64,000 bases of DNA from Alkalihalobacterium chitinilyticum (GCF_029028005.1 NZ_JAOTPO010000021.1:1-64000); one strand, 5' to 3'; shown: positions 52,553 through 62,439, numbered from the stretch's first letter. Numbers and translations are program-made. Notes: a model not told the origin generated them from the sequence alone.

Positions 52553-53782
52553 ATGAATGAAACAAAGTTAAGAAATATACCGTTTTCTCCCCCTGATATT
52601 ACTGATGCTGAAATTGAGGAAGTTGTAAAAACAATGAAGTCAGGTTGGATTACAACAGGTCCTAGAACGAAAGAGTTTGAAACCAAAATAGCAGAATTTG
52701 TTGGCACAAATAAGGCTGTTTGTTTAAATTCTGCTACAGCAGCAATGGAACTTACTCTCCGTATACTAGGGATTGGCCCAGGAGATGAGGTAATTACTTC
52801 ATCTTATACTTATACAGCTTCTGCTTCGGTAATAGATCACGTTGGTGCAAAAATTGTATTAGTTGATACAGCACCTAATTCTTTTGAAATGGATTATGAA
52901 AAACTGTCTGATGCAATTACTGAAAAAACAAAAGCTATTATTCCTGTAGATATCGCAGGGAAAATGTGTGATTATGATGCAATCTATAAAGTAGTTGAAA
53001 GTAAAAAACATCTATTTGAGGCAAACAATGACTTTCAAAAGTTATATAGTAGAGTAATTGTAATGACGGATGCAGCGCATGCTTTTGGTGCTGAAAGAAA
53101 AGGATTAAGATGTGGACAAGTAGCAGATTTCACTTGCTTTTCTTTTCATGCAGTGAAGAATTTGACGACGGCAGAGGGTGGGTCTGTTGTTTGGCGAAGT
53201 ATTGAAGGTTTAGATGAGGACTGGTTATACCAACAGTTCATGTTGTATAGTTTACACGGGCAGTCAAAAGATGCACTAGCAAAAACACAAATAGGTGCGT
53301 GGGAATATGACATCGTTTATCCTGCTTATAAGTGTAATATGACCGATGTTATGGCTGGAATTGGTTTAATTCAGTTAAACAGATATGAAGAATTGATGGG
53401 TAGACGTCGAGAAATTATTGAAATGTACGATAGAGCTTTAGTGCCATTAGGTTTTGAAAGATTGCAACATTACGGTGATGACTTCCGCTCCTCAGGACAT
53501 CTTTATTTAATAAGAATACCAGGGTTTAGTGAAAAAGAGAGAAATGAGATTATTGTAAAGATGGCTGAGGTTGGAGTAGCATGTAATGTACACTATAAAC
53601 CGTTGCCGATGTTTACTGCTTATAAAAATTTAGGATTTGATATGGTAAACTTCCCCAATGCATATAAACAGTATGTTAATGAAGTTACGCTTCCACTTAA
53701 TACTTTGTTAACTGATGTTGAAGTGGAGTATATAATTTCTAACTTGGTAAAATCCGTGAATATTGTTGGAGGGTATAATTAA
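52553..53782 (+). CDS. DegT/DnrJ/EryC1/StrS-family sugar aminotransferase
   Basis: The 409-residue PLP enzyme transfers an amino group to a keto sugar nucleotide, probably the product of the dehydratase upstream. It has SGWITTGPRTKEFE near the N-terminus, LNSATAAMEL, the TDAAHAFGAE loop, the PLP-lysine motif SFHAVKNLTTAEGG and NVHYKPLPMF. An insertion around residues 138-165 (VVESKKHLFEANND) is longer than in many homologues. The stop overlaps the ATG of the next gene (TAATG), so the aminotransferase and the ATP-grasp ligase are tightly coupled. Confidence 0.92.
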   Translation: MNETKLRNIPFSPPDITDAEIEEVVKTMKSGWITTGPRTKEFETKIAEFVGTNKAVCLNSATAAMELTLRILGIGPGDEVITSSYTYTASASVIDHVGAKIVLVDTAPNSFEMDYEKLSDAITEKTKAIIPVDIAGKMCDYDAIYKVVESKKHLFEANNDFQKLYSRVIVMTDAAHAFGAERKGLRCGQVADFTCFSFHAVKNLTTAEGGSVVWRSIEGLDEDWLYQQFMLYSLHGQSKDALAKTQIGAWEYDIVYPAYKCNMTDVMAGIGLIQLNRYEELMGRRREIIEMYDRALVPLGFERLQHYGDDFRSSGHLYLIRIPGFSEKERNEIIVKMAEVGVACNVHYKPLPMFTAYKNLGFDMVNFPNAYKQYVNEVTLPLNTLLTDVEVEYIISNLVKSVNIVGGYN

Positions 53783-54897
53783 TGAAACGCAAAATATTAA
53801 TTTTAGGTGTTGCTTCTGTACAAATGGATGCAATAGTAGAGTTAAAAAAATTAGGTTATGAAACTTACGCTTGTGCTATGGCAAATGATGGACCTGGTGC
53901 AGATGTAGCTGATCATTTTAAAGAAATAAATATTTTAGATGTTCAGTCAGTAGTTAATTATATAGTTGAAAACGATATTTCATTAGTTTATTCAGTAGGT
54001 TCAGATTTAGCTATCCCTGTTTCATCTCAAATCAGCGAGCGGCTGAATATGCCTCACTTTGTATCAGAACAAACTGCAAGAATTTGTAATAATAAAAATT
54101 TAATGAGAACAACTCTAGGTAATGATTTTAAAGGCAATGTGAAATTTCAAGTAGTTAATAGTTCGGAAGAAGAAATAGAGTTAGAATACCCATTCATTCT
54201 TAAGCCAGCTGATTCACAAGGCCAAAGAGGAGTAAGGTTAATTAATAATTCTGAAGAATATTTAGGCAGTTTCTATGAAGCTAAAAAGTATTCACGTTCA
54301 GGATTAGTTATATTAGAACAATATATTTCTGGACCGGAATTATCCGTAAATAGTTACATTGTAAATGGAGAAGTTATTTTCTTAATTCCCTCTGACCGAG
54401 AAACTTGGTCTGAATATACAGGATTAGTTCATAAGCATGTTGTTCCAACAGTAAATCTTACTACAGAAACTTCGTTAGAATTAAAAAATATTATTGAGTC
54501 GGCTAGTAAAAAATTAGGTATTTATAACGGCCCGGTTTACGCACAAATGAAATTAGAACAAGAGCAGCCCTATATAATTGAAATAACACCACGACTAGAC
54601 GGATGCCATATGTGGAATATTTTAAATTATTATACTGGTGTAAATTTATTAAAGCTTACCTTTGAACATTTAATAAACAACGATATTTCAGAACTAAGCA
54701 AACAAAGAGAAGAAGTAAAGTGTGGATATATACTGGAGTTTATTTGTCAGCAGCCTAATACAGATGCAAATTACTTACCATATCAAAAAGAAATTCAGAA
54801 TTCAATATATAACTTTAATTACTATAAGCAAGGAGAAAATATCCGGCCTGTAAATGGTCAATTTGATAAAATTGGTTATTTTATATATAAAGTATAA
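53782..54897 (+). CDS. ATP-grasp ligase in the exopolysaccharide operon
   Basis: The 371-residue cytosolic ATP-grasp enzyme resembles carbamoyl-phosphate-synthase/PurK-type members: N-terminal Rossmann part (KRKILILGVASVQMDAI), ATP-binding YPFILKPADSQGQRGVRLI, EQYISGPELSVNSYIV, and the metal-binding IIEITPRLDGCH. It should join a carboxylate to an amine. Its coupling to the sugar aminotransferase suggests it adds an amino acid or another acid to a new 4-amino group on the sugar; that is inference. It is unrelated in detail to the five ATP-grasp/acylphosphatase paralogues. The gene-free stretch of 1.2 kb follows it. Confidence 0.8.
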   Translation: MKRKILILGVASVQMDAIVELKKLGYETYACAMANDGPGADVADHFKEINILDVQSVVNYIVENDISLVYSVGSDLAIPVSSQISERLNMPHFVSEQTARICNNKNLMRTTLGNDFKGNVKFQVVNSSEEEIELEYPFILKPADSQGQRGVRLINNSEEYLGSFYEAKKYSRSGLVILEQYISGPELSVNSYIVNGEVIFLIPSDRETWSEYTGLVHKHVVPTVNLTTETSLELKNIIESASKKLGIYNGPVYAQMKLEQEQPYIIEITPRLDGCHMWNILNYYTGVNLLKLTFEHLINNDISELSKQREEVKCGYILEFICQQPNTDANYLPYQKEIQNSIYNFNYYKQGENIRPVNGQFDKIGYFIYKV

Positions 54898-54924
54898 ATT
54901 TATTATAAAAAGAGTTTCGTATTA

Positions 54925-55050
54925 TTCCTAAGTTACGTAAGGCTTTCATCACGCATACAAGGAGTAGCTCCTTAATGAGTTTTGCTAGTGGGTCACTTTA
55001 CGGTGATACCCTAGCCATTGATGCAATAAATGTGAGGGCCCTTACAAGTT
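54925..55050 (+). ncRNA. Second EAR-like structured element
   Basis: Hairpins CCTAAG/AAGG (54927-54942), AGGAG/CTCCT (54960-54972) and GGGTCAC/GTGATACCC (54990-55011) occur in the same order as in the candidate at 50362. GCT-AGTGGGTC before the third stem and CATTG...ATG...TGTGAGG after it match the first copy (GCTGTGGGGTT and CATTG...ATG...TGTGAGG). It lies before the long gap and the second half of the operon. The relation is seen by eye only. Confidence 0.35.
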
Positions 55051-56121
55051 TCCCTAAAAAAGAGAATGCTAAATAAGAAAAAAACGTGGTCGTAAATCCA
55101 AAGATAAACAGGAATAGTGACTATGGGAAATGGCTAAGAAAAAAATCAAAGCTCACGCTTTTTGAAATGTCAATTGAAGTATATTTAGACGTTTCCCCAT
55201 TACTTCGTTCCACTGTTCTAATTTGATCCACTCCAAACTATTGACTGAAGAAAATTCCGTATAAAGAAGCCTGTTTGACCTACAAGAGATATCATATAGA
55301 AACTATCCACTGTTTTAATAGAAATTCTTAACGCAATTGTATCTGTCCTTTTTCGAGAAATCTCTTTATGGTTTTTAACTTACGAGTAATAGTTTCTTGC
55401 TTCCTGCTATTAATAGAATTATAGAGTATATCTCTACTATTTATAGGTATCTTAAATTATTAATTTCGATTATAACTTTGCTTAAGATTGTAATTTTCAC
55501 TTTCTGATTTTACCCCATCTAAAAGTATCATATTAAAGCTGAAGAGTAGCCTAGATTATTCAGTTAATCTCAATGATGATAGTGCTTTCCCTTTTATTCA
55601 TAGAAAATTGTTTTATTCGAATGAGGCTTGCGGCTATAATTTTGAGCCTGTATGAACAAACCTACGGATAGGAGCAGAAGCTGTCAATATTTATAATTAT
55701 CGGGATAAACCAATGAAGCCTTTGGGTCAGAAAAAATGTATAGACTACTTTTAGTTCTCTTTCTCTATACCAGAAGATGTATAAGGTTAAGAAACAAACG
55801 ATTTACAACGTTATACTGACTATTCTTTCGAAACTTTAGTAGAAATCTTTAGTCACAGGAGTGCAGTTTAACGTTAGATATCTCAAAGAAGTATTTGGGT
55901 TCAGTAATGTAAATTATTTTAACGGGAGATCAATCTGATTTATACTCAACAAAAATTTGCAAAAGTTCAACTCTAACTGAGAATTGTATAAATTACGTTG
56001 AAAACTATCTAAAAACAATAACAATACAAAATTCTTTACTTCATAAGCATTTAACAAAAGTCCCTTATATAAATAATTTAAATAGATGTTATATTAAAGC
56101 CATGATAAAAAGGTGAGGTTT
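55051..56121. other. About 1.07-kb gene-free, AT-rich stretch
   Basis: All frames are broken by many stops. Short fragments on the plus strand read like coding remnants (for example RGRKSKDKQE near 55082 and a piece with NIYNYRDKPMKPLGQKK near 55690), but none is long enough to name a family. It looks like a decayed insertion or a scar of gene exchange inside the operon. The ribosome site AAAGGTGAGG at the end belongs to the next gene. Confidence 0.45.
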
Positions 56122-57030
56122 ATGATGAAAATAGCTATAACTGGTGGTACTGGATTTTTAGGTGAGTATGTAGTTGAAAGTATAAAAAAAGAAAACCAAA
56201 ATCCTATAATTTTGTCAAGAAAAGAAATTGGTGAAATAGAGGTTGATTGTGAGGCTCGTTTTACAGATTACTCTAAGTTAGATCTATTAGAAAAACTTTC
56301 TGACATAGAAGCTGTTGTGCACCTTGCTGCTAAACGAGGAAGTCAAGGGAAGATATCTGAATTTCACGATAATGAAGTCATGACACAAAATCTATATGAA
56401 GCATGTCTTGAGCTTAATATATCAAATGTTGTATATGCCTCTACAATATCTATCTATTCAAATGAAGACTGGCTACCATGGAAAGAAATTCAAGTTCCTA
56501 TACCTGAGTTAATGTATGGAGTAAGTAAGTTAGCTAATGAACACATAGGGAATATTTATTCAAGAAAAAAAGGTATGTCCATTAAAAATTTAAGGTTTGC
56601 TCACTTATATGGGTTTAATGAAAAAAATAATTATATGATTAACCGTTTTTTTAGACAAGCATATCATCGTGAACAAATTGTACTAAACACTAGGAGTGTA
56701 GCAAAGAGAGAATTTCTTTATGTAAAAGATGCAGCAAAAGCTGTTGTATATGCATTGAAACATCCTTCACTTTCTGGGACTTTTAATATTGGGAGTGGTG
56801 AAGCATATACAAATTATGAGGTTGCAGAGGCGATTAATACAGTGTTTGGGAATGATAACAACATAATGATTAAAGACCATACTGCTGAAGAAGGAATACA
56901 TTCTTCATACATGGATAGCATGTTGGCAGAGAAATATCTATATTTTACACCTGACTATTCGTTTTCTGATGCTCTATCAGAAATATATAAATTGATGAGG
57001 GGGTTGGATGATGTACCGTTATGGTATTAA
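56122..57030 (+). CDS. NAD-dependent epimerase/dehydratase (extended SDR)
   Basis: The 302-residue sugar-nucleotide enzyme has GGTGFLGEYV for NAD binding, VHLAAKRGSQGK, the Ser of VVYASTISIYS, the YxxxK pair in MYGVSKLANEH and FLYVKDAAKAVVYAL. The class includes epimerases, dehydratases and reductases, so the exact product cannot be stated. AAGGTGAGG lies about 6 bases before the ATG at 56122; an ATG at 56125 is also possible and a GTG at 56113 is inside the ribosome site. It overlaps the next gene by 23 bases, which means coupled translation. Confidence 0.82.
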   Translation: MMKIAITGGTGFLGEYVVESIKKENQNPIILSRKEIGEIEVDCEARFTDYSKLDLLEKLSDIEAVVHLAAKRGSQGKISEFHDNEVMTQNLYEACLELNISNVVYASTISIYSNEDWLPWKEIQVPIPELMYGVSKLANEHIGNIYSRKKGMSIKNLRFAHLYGFNEKNNYMINRFFRQAYHREQIVLNTRSVAKREFLYVKDAAKAVVYALKHPSLSGTFNIGSGEAYTNYEVAEAINTVFGNDNNIMIKDHTAEEGIHSSYMDSMLAEKYLYFTPDYSFSDALSEIYKLMRGLDDVPLWY

Positions 57031-57601
57031 ACGCTTTTTTGACATGGTGACTTCTTTGCTTGCATTGCCCTTTCTACTATTAATTATAATTCCGATAGCA
57101 ATATTAATTAAATTGGAAGATAGAGGGCCTCTTTTCTACAATGCTCCGAGGTTGGGGAAAGACATGGAAGAATTTAAAATGTATAAATTTCGTTCTATGA
57201 AAGTAAATGCACCAGATATTCGAAACGAAGATGGGAGTACATTTAATTCTGAAGATGATCCTAGGGTAACAAGTATTGGAAGGTTCTTAAGGAAGACTAG
57301 TATTGATGAACTTCCTCAATTGCTTAATGTATTAAAAGGTGATATGAGCTTTGTTGGACCAAGGCCAAGTCCATTAGGGAATAAAGATCTATATCCAAAA
57401 GAATACTTTCGAAAATTTGAAGTTAAGCCTGGAATTACTGGTTATAACCAAGCTGTTTTAAGAAATAAATCTACAATGGAACAACGTGTCAAAAATGATA
57501 TATTCTACGTTGAAAATATGTCATTGGTACTGGATATCAAAATTTTATATATGACATTTGTGTCTGTTATTAGATCGAAGAATATAAATAGATTTGAATA
57601 A
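57008..57601 (+). CDS. EpsL-like monotopic phosphoglycosyl transferase
   Basis: The 197-residue small-form transferase starts the exopolysaccharide repeat unit by moving a sugar-1-phosphate to undecaprenyl phosphate. It has a re-entrant N-terminal helix (residues 10-35), GPLFYNAPRLGKDMEEFKMYKFRSM, RKTSIDELPQLLNVLKGDMS and KPGITGYNQ. Unlike the protein at 37880 it lacks extra membrane helices. The start may be ATG 57008 or 57011, within the end of the previous gene, after GAGGGGG. Together with TagO and the TuaA-like enzyme it is the third initiating transferase of the window. Confidence 0.9.
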   Translation: MMYRYGIKRFFDMVTSLLALPFLLLIIIPIAILIKLEDRGPLFYNAPRLGKDMEEFKMYKFRSMKVNAPDIRNEDGSTFNSEDDPRVTSIGRFLRKTSIDELPQLLNVLKGDMSFVGPRPSPLGNKDLYPKEYFRKFEVKPGITGYNQAVLRNKSTMEQRVKNDIFYVENMSLVLDIKILYMTFVSVIRSKNINRFE

Positions 57602-57625
57602 TGAAAAGAAAAAGGAGGGAATTTA

Positions 57626-58885
57626 GTGAATGATTGCTTGATACTTATAACCAATTATTATCCTTTTCATAAAGGAGAAGAGTATTTAGAAACTGAGTTA
57701 CCTTATCTTGCAAATGGATACTCAAAAATATATGTTGTTTCAACAATGGCTGATAATAACATGAAACAAACTCGATCTGTTCCTAGTAATGTAGAAGTAA
57801 TTAAAAGTGGTGTAAGTCATTCTCTAATTGGTAAATTAAAAATGGTTTTGTTTGGGAGTAAACGAGCATTTTATAGTAGAAAAAAACACTCATTGTTGGG
57901 TGAGGATGGAAATAGCTCTATTCTAAAGAGAGCATTTAGCTTTTATTTTGAATGTAGGTCAAATTATATTTATTCGGTTATAAAGGATAAATTAAAAGGA
58001 GAAGAATTTGATAAATTCAAAAAGATAACTATATATAGTTATTGGTTTTATGTAACGGCTAGAGTGGCTGTAAAGTTAAAGCAAGTGTATTTTCAAAAGG
58101 GGAAGATTTATACAATATCACGAGCTCACGGGTATGATATAAATGAACATGTAAATCCATTGAATTTTTTACCAGAAAGAAAGTTTTTATTACACTCTCT
58201 GGATAGTGTTTTTCCAGTATCACAAAACGGAGTAGACTTTTTAAAAAGTAAATACCCAGAATATAAAGATAAAGTTGAAGTAAAACGACTTGGGACAAAA
58301 AAGCAAAAGGCTCATATTCAAAATTCAAATGATAAATTAAATATTGTTACATGTTCTGTAGTTAGGAAATTAAAACGTTTAGACTTGTTGATTGAAGCTC
58401 TAGCAATTCTTCGCGAAAAAAATATTAATTTCAAGTGGACACATATTGGTGATGGTCCAGAATTTGAGAATATAAAAAAAATAGCTTCAGAAAAATTGGA
58501 TGAGAATGAATATAATTTTACAGGGTTTATAAAAAACAATGAGGTATTAGAATGGTATAAAAGTAATTTAACAACTGTCTTTGTAAATATCTCATCATCG
58601 GAGGGTGTCCCAGTTTCAATTATGGAAGCAATGTCAAAGTCGCTTCCTGTAATCGCAACGGATGTAGGTGGAACAAAAGAAATTGTGGAGCCCAATGTTA
58701 CTGGTTATTTATTAAAACGTGATTGTACAAAGTATGAAATTGCAGATAGCTTGATAAAAATTAATACTTTATCAAAAGATGAGTATCAAATCATGTGTAA
58801 AGAAGCTTTTTATCGGTGGGATGAACAGTGTAATGCAGAGAGGCTATATAGTACTTTTACAAAGGATCTTTTAATTAAAAGTTAA
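57626..58885 (+). CDS. Family 4 glycosyltransferase of the exopolysaccharide operon
   Basis: The 419-residue GT-B transferase has an N-terminal acceptor half with NYYPFHKGEEYLETELPYL and a C-terminal half with VRKLKRLDLLIEAL, GDGPEFENI, TGFIKNNEVLEWY and the EX7E-type SSSEGVPVSIMEAMSKSLPVI. It adds one sugar to the lipid-linked repeat unit. GGAGGG lies 5-6 bases before the GTG start. The donor and acceptor are unknown. Confidence 0.87.
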   Translation: MNDCLILITNYYPFHKGEEYLETELPYLANGYSKIYVVSTMADNNMKQTRSVPSNVEVIKSGVSHSLIGKLKMVLFGSKRAFYSRKKHSLLGEDGNSSILKRAFSFYFECRSNYIYSVIKDKLKGEEFDKFKKITIYSYWFYVTARVAVKLKQVYFQKGKIYTISRAHGYDINEHVNPLNFLPERKFLLHSLDSVFPVSQNGVDFLKSKYPEYKDKVEVKRLGTKKQKAHIQNSNDKLNIVTCSVVRKLKRLDLLIEALAILREKNINFKWTHIGDGPEFENIKKIASEKLDENEYNFTGFIKNNEVLEWYKSNLTTVFVNISSSEGVPVSIMEAMSKSLPVIATDVGGTKEIVEPNVTGYLLKRDCTKYEIADSLIKINTLSKDEYQIMCKEAFYRWDEQCNAERLYSTFTKDLLIKS

Positions 58886-58960
58886 TGTAGAGCATATCAC
58901 TAAGAACTACTTAATTTTTGCCTGTTGGAATGAATATTAAATAGGCAAGAGGAGAATAAA

Positions 58961-60457
58961 ATGGGGATAGTATTACGTAATCTAATATTAATTTTATCTT
59001 TGGGTCTTTTTATAATAGGATTATTGTTTTCTGACCCATATGTTTTACTTATATCTGTATTAATTATAATATTACAAAATTTTTGGTACGGATTCGAAAA
59101 ATTCTATGAAAGAATAATATTCATTACCTTTAATGCAACTTTTTTCATATTTTTATTAGGTCGTATTATTGTTAGTGAATACTTTAACTATAATGTTAAT
59201 AATTCTAACTTGTTTGGTTTAGCTTTTTTTGATGCCGAAGTTGTTAATCATATTTTAATCTCTCTTTATATTAGTCTACTTTCTCTTTTTATAGGGTTTC
59301 ATTTTGTTCAAAAGTTCTTTAGTCAAAATAGTACTGTTAAAGAAAAAATTAAATATAAAACCGGTTATCTAGAAGCTTTTAGGATTTTTAGTAAGTACTT
59401 TTTTTACTTTACCGTAATTTTCCGTCTAATGTACCTATATGAAGCAATTTCTGTTTCCAATACAGAAGGGTACTATGAGACATTCGCTACGTTTCAATCA
59501 CAAATGCCTTTGATTTTTATTATTTTAAGTAATATGTACGATGTTGCTTTTTTTGCTTTTCTGGCGACTAAACCAAGGAAAAAAGAAAGTGTACTACCTA
59601 TAGGACTTTATATTATCGAAGGAATATTTTCACTACTATCTGGTAGAAGATCAGGTTTCATGTTAAATTTATTGATTATATTTATATATTTCTGCTTAAG
59701 GAATAAAGATAATAAAGAAAATATATATAAAAGTGCATTTAAATGGTTACCAAAAAAAGATAAGTGGGTAGGAAAAAAAGAAATTATAGCAACAATACTT
59801 GCATTGCCTTTAATTATGGTTCTGCTAAACATGATTGGTTATTTGAGGGCAGGATCTGAATTAACGAATGTAAGCTTAATTAATTCATTATACGAATTCT
59901 TTTATTCACAAGGGATTAGTGTTAATGTAATTGGATTTGCAAAAACTCTAGCGGATACTATTCCAGAAGGTAAGTTATATTCGATAGGACCTATTATTGA
60001 GTTCTTTGATAATAAAATAATTGGCCATTATATATTTGGGCAACCAATCTTTATAGGACAAACTGTTGAAAGAGCTTTAAATGGATATTTATTTTCTCAT
60101 ACTATTTCCTACCTAATAATGCCAAGGTTATATTTAATGGGAATTGGGTATGGTTCTAGTTATATAGCGGAACTTTACACTGATTTTGGTTATATTGGTA
60201 TTATAATAGGTAGTATTATTTACGGCATTTTAATTAGTAAATTCACATCTTGGTTCTATTCAAATAATATATTAATAGTTTTACTAATACTATTAATGAC
60301 TAGGGCGCTTTTGTTTACTCCAAGAGCAGGATATACATCTTTTCTAGTATCGACTTTTTCATTACCTAAAATTGCTGCTCTTATTATTATATTTATAGGT
60401 GCATATATAGTAAGAGAAATCATTATTAAAAAAAGAGAGAGAAGAGAATTTTTTTAA
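58961..60457 (+). CDS. Oligosaccharide repeat-unit polymerase (Wzy-like)
   Basis: The 498-residue membrane protein has about twelve hydrophobic segments, including a large outer loop around residues 290-390 with SQGISVNVIGFAKTLAD. This layout fits polymerases of the EpsG/O-antigen ligase-polymerase type, which join repeat units on the outer face of the membrane. No catalytic residue can be named with safety, since these families share little sequence. GAGGAG lies about 7 bases before the ATG. It is followed by a flippase, as in Wzx/Wzy pathways. Confidence 0.75.
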   Translation: MGIVLRNLILILSLGLFIIGLLFSDPYVLLISVLIIILQNFWYGFEKFYERIIFITFNATFFIFLLGRIIVSEYFNYNVNNSNLFGLAFFDAEVVNHILISLYISLLSLFIGFHFVQKFFSQNSTVKEKIKYKTGYLEAFRIFSKYFFYFTVIFRLMYLYEAISVSNTEGYYETFATFQSQMPLIFIILSNMYDVAFFAFLATKPRKKESVLPIGLYIIEGIFSLLSGRRSGFMLNLLIIFIYFCLRNKDNKENIYKSAFKWLPKKDKWVGKKEIIATILALPLIMVLLNMIGYLRAGSELTNVSLINSLYEFFYSQGISVNVIGFAKTLADTIPEGKLYSIGPIIEFFDNKIIGHYIFGQPIFIGQTVERALNGYLFSHTISYLIMPRLYLMGIGYGSSYIAELYTDFGYIGIIIGSIIYGILISKFTSWFYSNNILIVLLILLMTRALLFTPRAGYTSFLVSTFSLPKIAALIIIFIGAYIVREIIIKKRERREFF

Positions 60458-60512
60458 TGTTGTGTCAAAGTATAAAATAAAGATAATTATAAATTGGAAG
60501 GAATAAATTAAT

Positions 60513-62042
60513 TTGGGTAAAGCCGCAGTTGTTATTATGGTATTAACAGTTATTGTTAAAATCTCTGGCTTCCTTAGAGATATTGCATTGTCATATTTTT
60601 ATGGTGCTACCGGTGTAAGTGATGCATACTTAATATCGCTAACGATCCCAGCTGTAATTTTTGCATTTATCTCTGTTAGTATTACAACGAGTTATATTCC
60701 ACTATATACTCTTATTGAAAAACAAAAGGGACAAAAATATGGAATTACCTTTTCTAATAACTTGTTAAATATATTACTAATTATTTGTTCAATAATAGTG
60801 CTTTTTTGTGTAACGTTTACTGAAGCAATAGTTAAAGTATTTGCTTCAGGGTTTAATGGAGAAACTCTAGAGTTAGCGGTTATGTTTACAAGAGTAAGTG
60901 TAATAGGTGTTTATTTTTCAGTATTGATGGCCGTTTACAGAGGCTATTTAAATGTAAAAAATAAATTTGCTGCGCCTGCACTAGTAGCATTACCAAATAA
61001 CTTAATTATTTTATTTGCAATATTTCTAAGTGCAATAAGTGAAAATTTGTTAGTTTTAGCTATTGGAACGTTAGTTGGTACAGTTTCACAGGCCGCAATA
61101 TTAGTACCATATGTATATAAAGAGGGGTTTAGACCCAATTTGACCTTAGATATAAAAGATAAGTATATTAAAAAGTTTGGAATAGCTGCATTTCCAGTAA
61201 TATTAGGAGTTTCAATCAATGAAATTAATGTTCTAATAGACAGAACTATTGCATCAAGAATTGTTGAGGGAGCAATTTCTGCATTAGATTACTCATTTAG
61301 ATTAACACAGTTTATTAATGGAACATTTGCTGCGGCAATTGCGATTGCAATGTACCCTGTTATTTCAAAAATGGTAGTTGAAAAAAACAATAAAGGGTTA
61401 AAAAAAACTATTTCGAATTCAATAAATATGGTTAGTATAATTGTAATTCCTATTACAGTAATAACAATGTTATTTTCAGAAGATATTATTAAAATTCTTT
61501 ATGGTAGAGGGGCATTTGACCAGACTGCAATTACTTTAACAGCTGGTACTTTGTTCTATTATTCAATAGGGATATTGGCTTATGGTTACAGAGAAATAAT
61601 AACTAGGGCTTTCTTTGCAAATCAGGATACTAAAACCCCAATGGTTACGGCAGTATATGCTATGATACTTAATATAATTCTCAATATTATATTATCAAAG
61701 TATATGGGGACTTCAGGGTTAGCTCTTGCTACTAGTGTAGCAGGAATATTTGGTTCAGTCTTACTCCTATTAAACTATAGAAAAAAAATAGCTGAAATTA
61801 ATTATAAAAATATAGCTACTATAACAATAAAAGTAACATTTGCTTCACTAATTATGGGGGGAGTTTCTTATATAATCAAGGTAAATTTAATAGAGAATAT
61901 AAATGTGTTTTTTGCTTTAATTATTTCAGTAATAATAGCATTTTTCATATATTTTATTACTTTAATAGTATTAGAAGTTAAAGAGGTAAAGGAAATAACT
62001 AATATCATTCAGAAGAAAGTCATTAGAAGGAAAGAAAAATAA
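60513..62042 (+). CDS. MurJ/MviN-like lipid-linked oligosaccharide flippase
   Basis: The 509-residue protein has about fourteen membrane segments and belongs to the MOP superfamily. Its pattern is closer to MurJ (lipid II flippase) than to the usual Wzx: VKISGFLRDIALSYFYGATGVSDAYLI at the start, RVSVIGVYFSVLMAVYRGYLN, GVSINEINVLIDRTIASRI and FRLTQFINGTFAAAIAIAM. It probably moves the exopolysaccharide repeat unit across the membrane. The start is TTG 60513 with GGAAGGA at a spacing of 9. It is the last gene of the operon before a terminator and the second galE. Confidence 0.85.
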   Translation: MGKAAVVIMVLTVIVKISGFLRDIALSYFYGATGVSDAYLISLTIPAVIFAFISVSITTSYIPLYTLIEKQKGQKYGITFSNNLLNILLIICSIIVLFCVTFTEAIVKVFASGFNGETLELAVMFTRVSVIGVYFSVLMAVYRGYLNVKNKFAAPALVALPNNLIILFAIFLSAISENLLVLAIGTLVGTVSQAAILVPYVYKEGFRPNLTLDIKDKYIKKFGIAAFPVILGVSINEINVLIDRTIASRIVEGAISALDYSFRLTQFINGTFAAAIAIAMYPVISKMVVEKNNKGLKKTISNSINMVSIIVIPITVITMLFSEDIIKILYGRGAFDQTAITLTAGTLFYYSIGILAYGYREIITRAFFANQDTKTPMVTAVYAMILNIILNIILSKYMGTSGLALATSVAGIFGSVLLLLNYRKKIAEINYKNIATITIKVTFASLIMGGVSYIIKVNLIENINVFFALIISVIIAFFIYFITLIVLEVKEVKEITNIIQKKVIRRKEK

Positions 62043-62439
62043 GTTAAAGAAAAAATATTTGGTATTGATATATATATAAGGTAATGTGAGTTGTAGCAAT
62101 TAACGAGTTAAAACAGACCTGTTCTCTGGGGAAATTTAATTAATAAACTCTATATAAATTTTCTGTTTCAGTTTAGGGAGACATTATATGAACATTGACG
62201 CAAAACTCAGTACTTTCGTTTCACTTCTCACTTCTAGTAATACAAATGGTAAATTTCGAAAAAACTCTAACATTATTAAGAACTTGTGCCAGTAATATAA
62301 ATTTCAAAAGGAAATGTAGGATAATTGCTTCGTAAACGACGACTAACGGCAGTTGGTATATAGTTTAGGCAATGATCGAAAGTGAACTCTGTTCTATACT
62401 ATTCTAAAGAAGCTAGACGAAAACCAACGGTTATATATT
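62043..62439. other. Gene-free stretch before the operon-end terminator
   Basis: About 400 AT-rich bases with no supported gene, riboswitch or strong hairpin; only very short open frames are present. It may be a remnant of lost genes. Confidence 0.35.

Noticed and set aside
55690-55750. Transposase fragment in the gene-free gap
   Set aside because: A short translated piece looked coding-like, but frames are broken within a few dozen codons and no transposase motif or inverted repeat was found.
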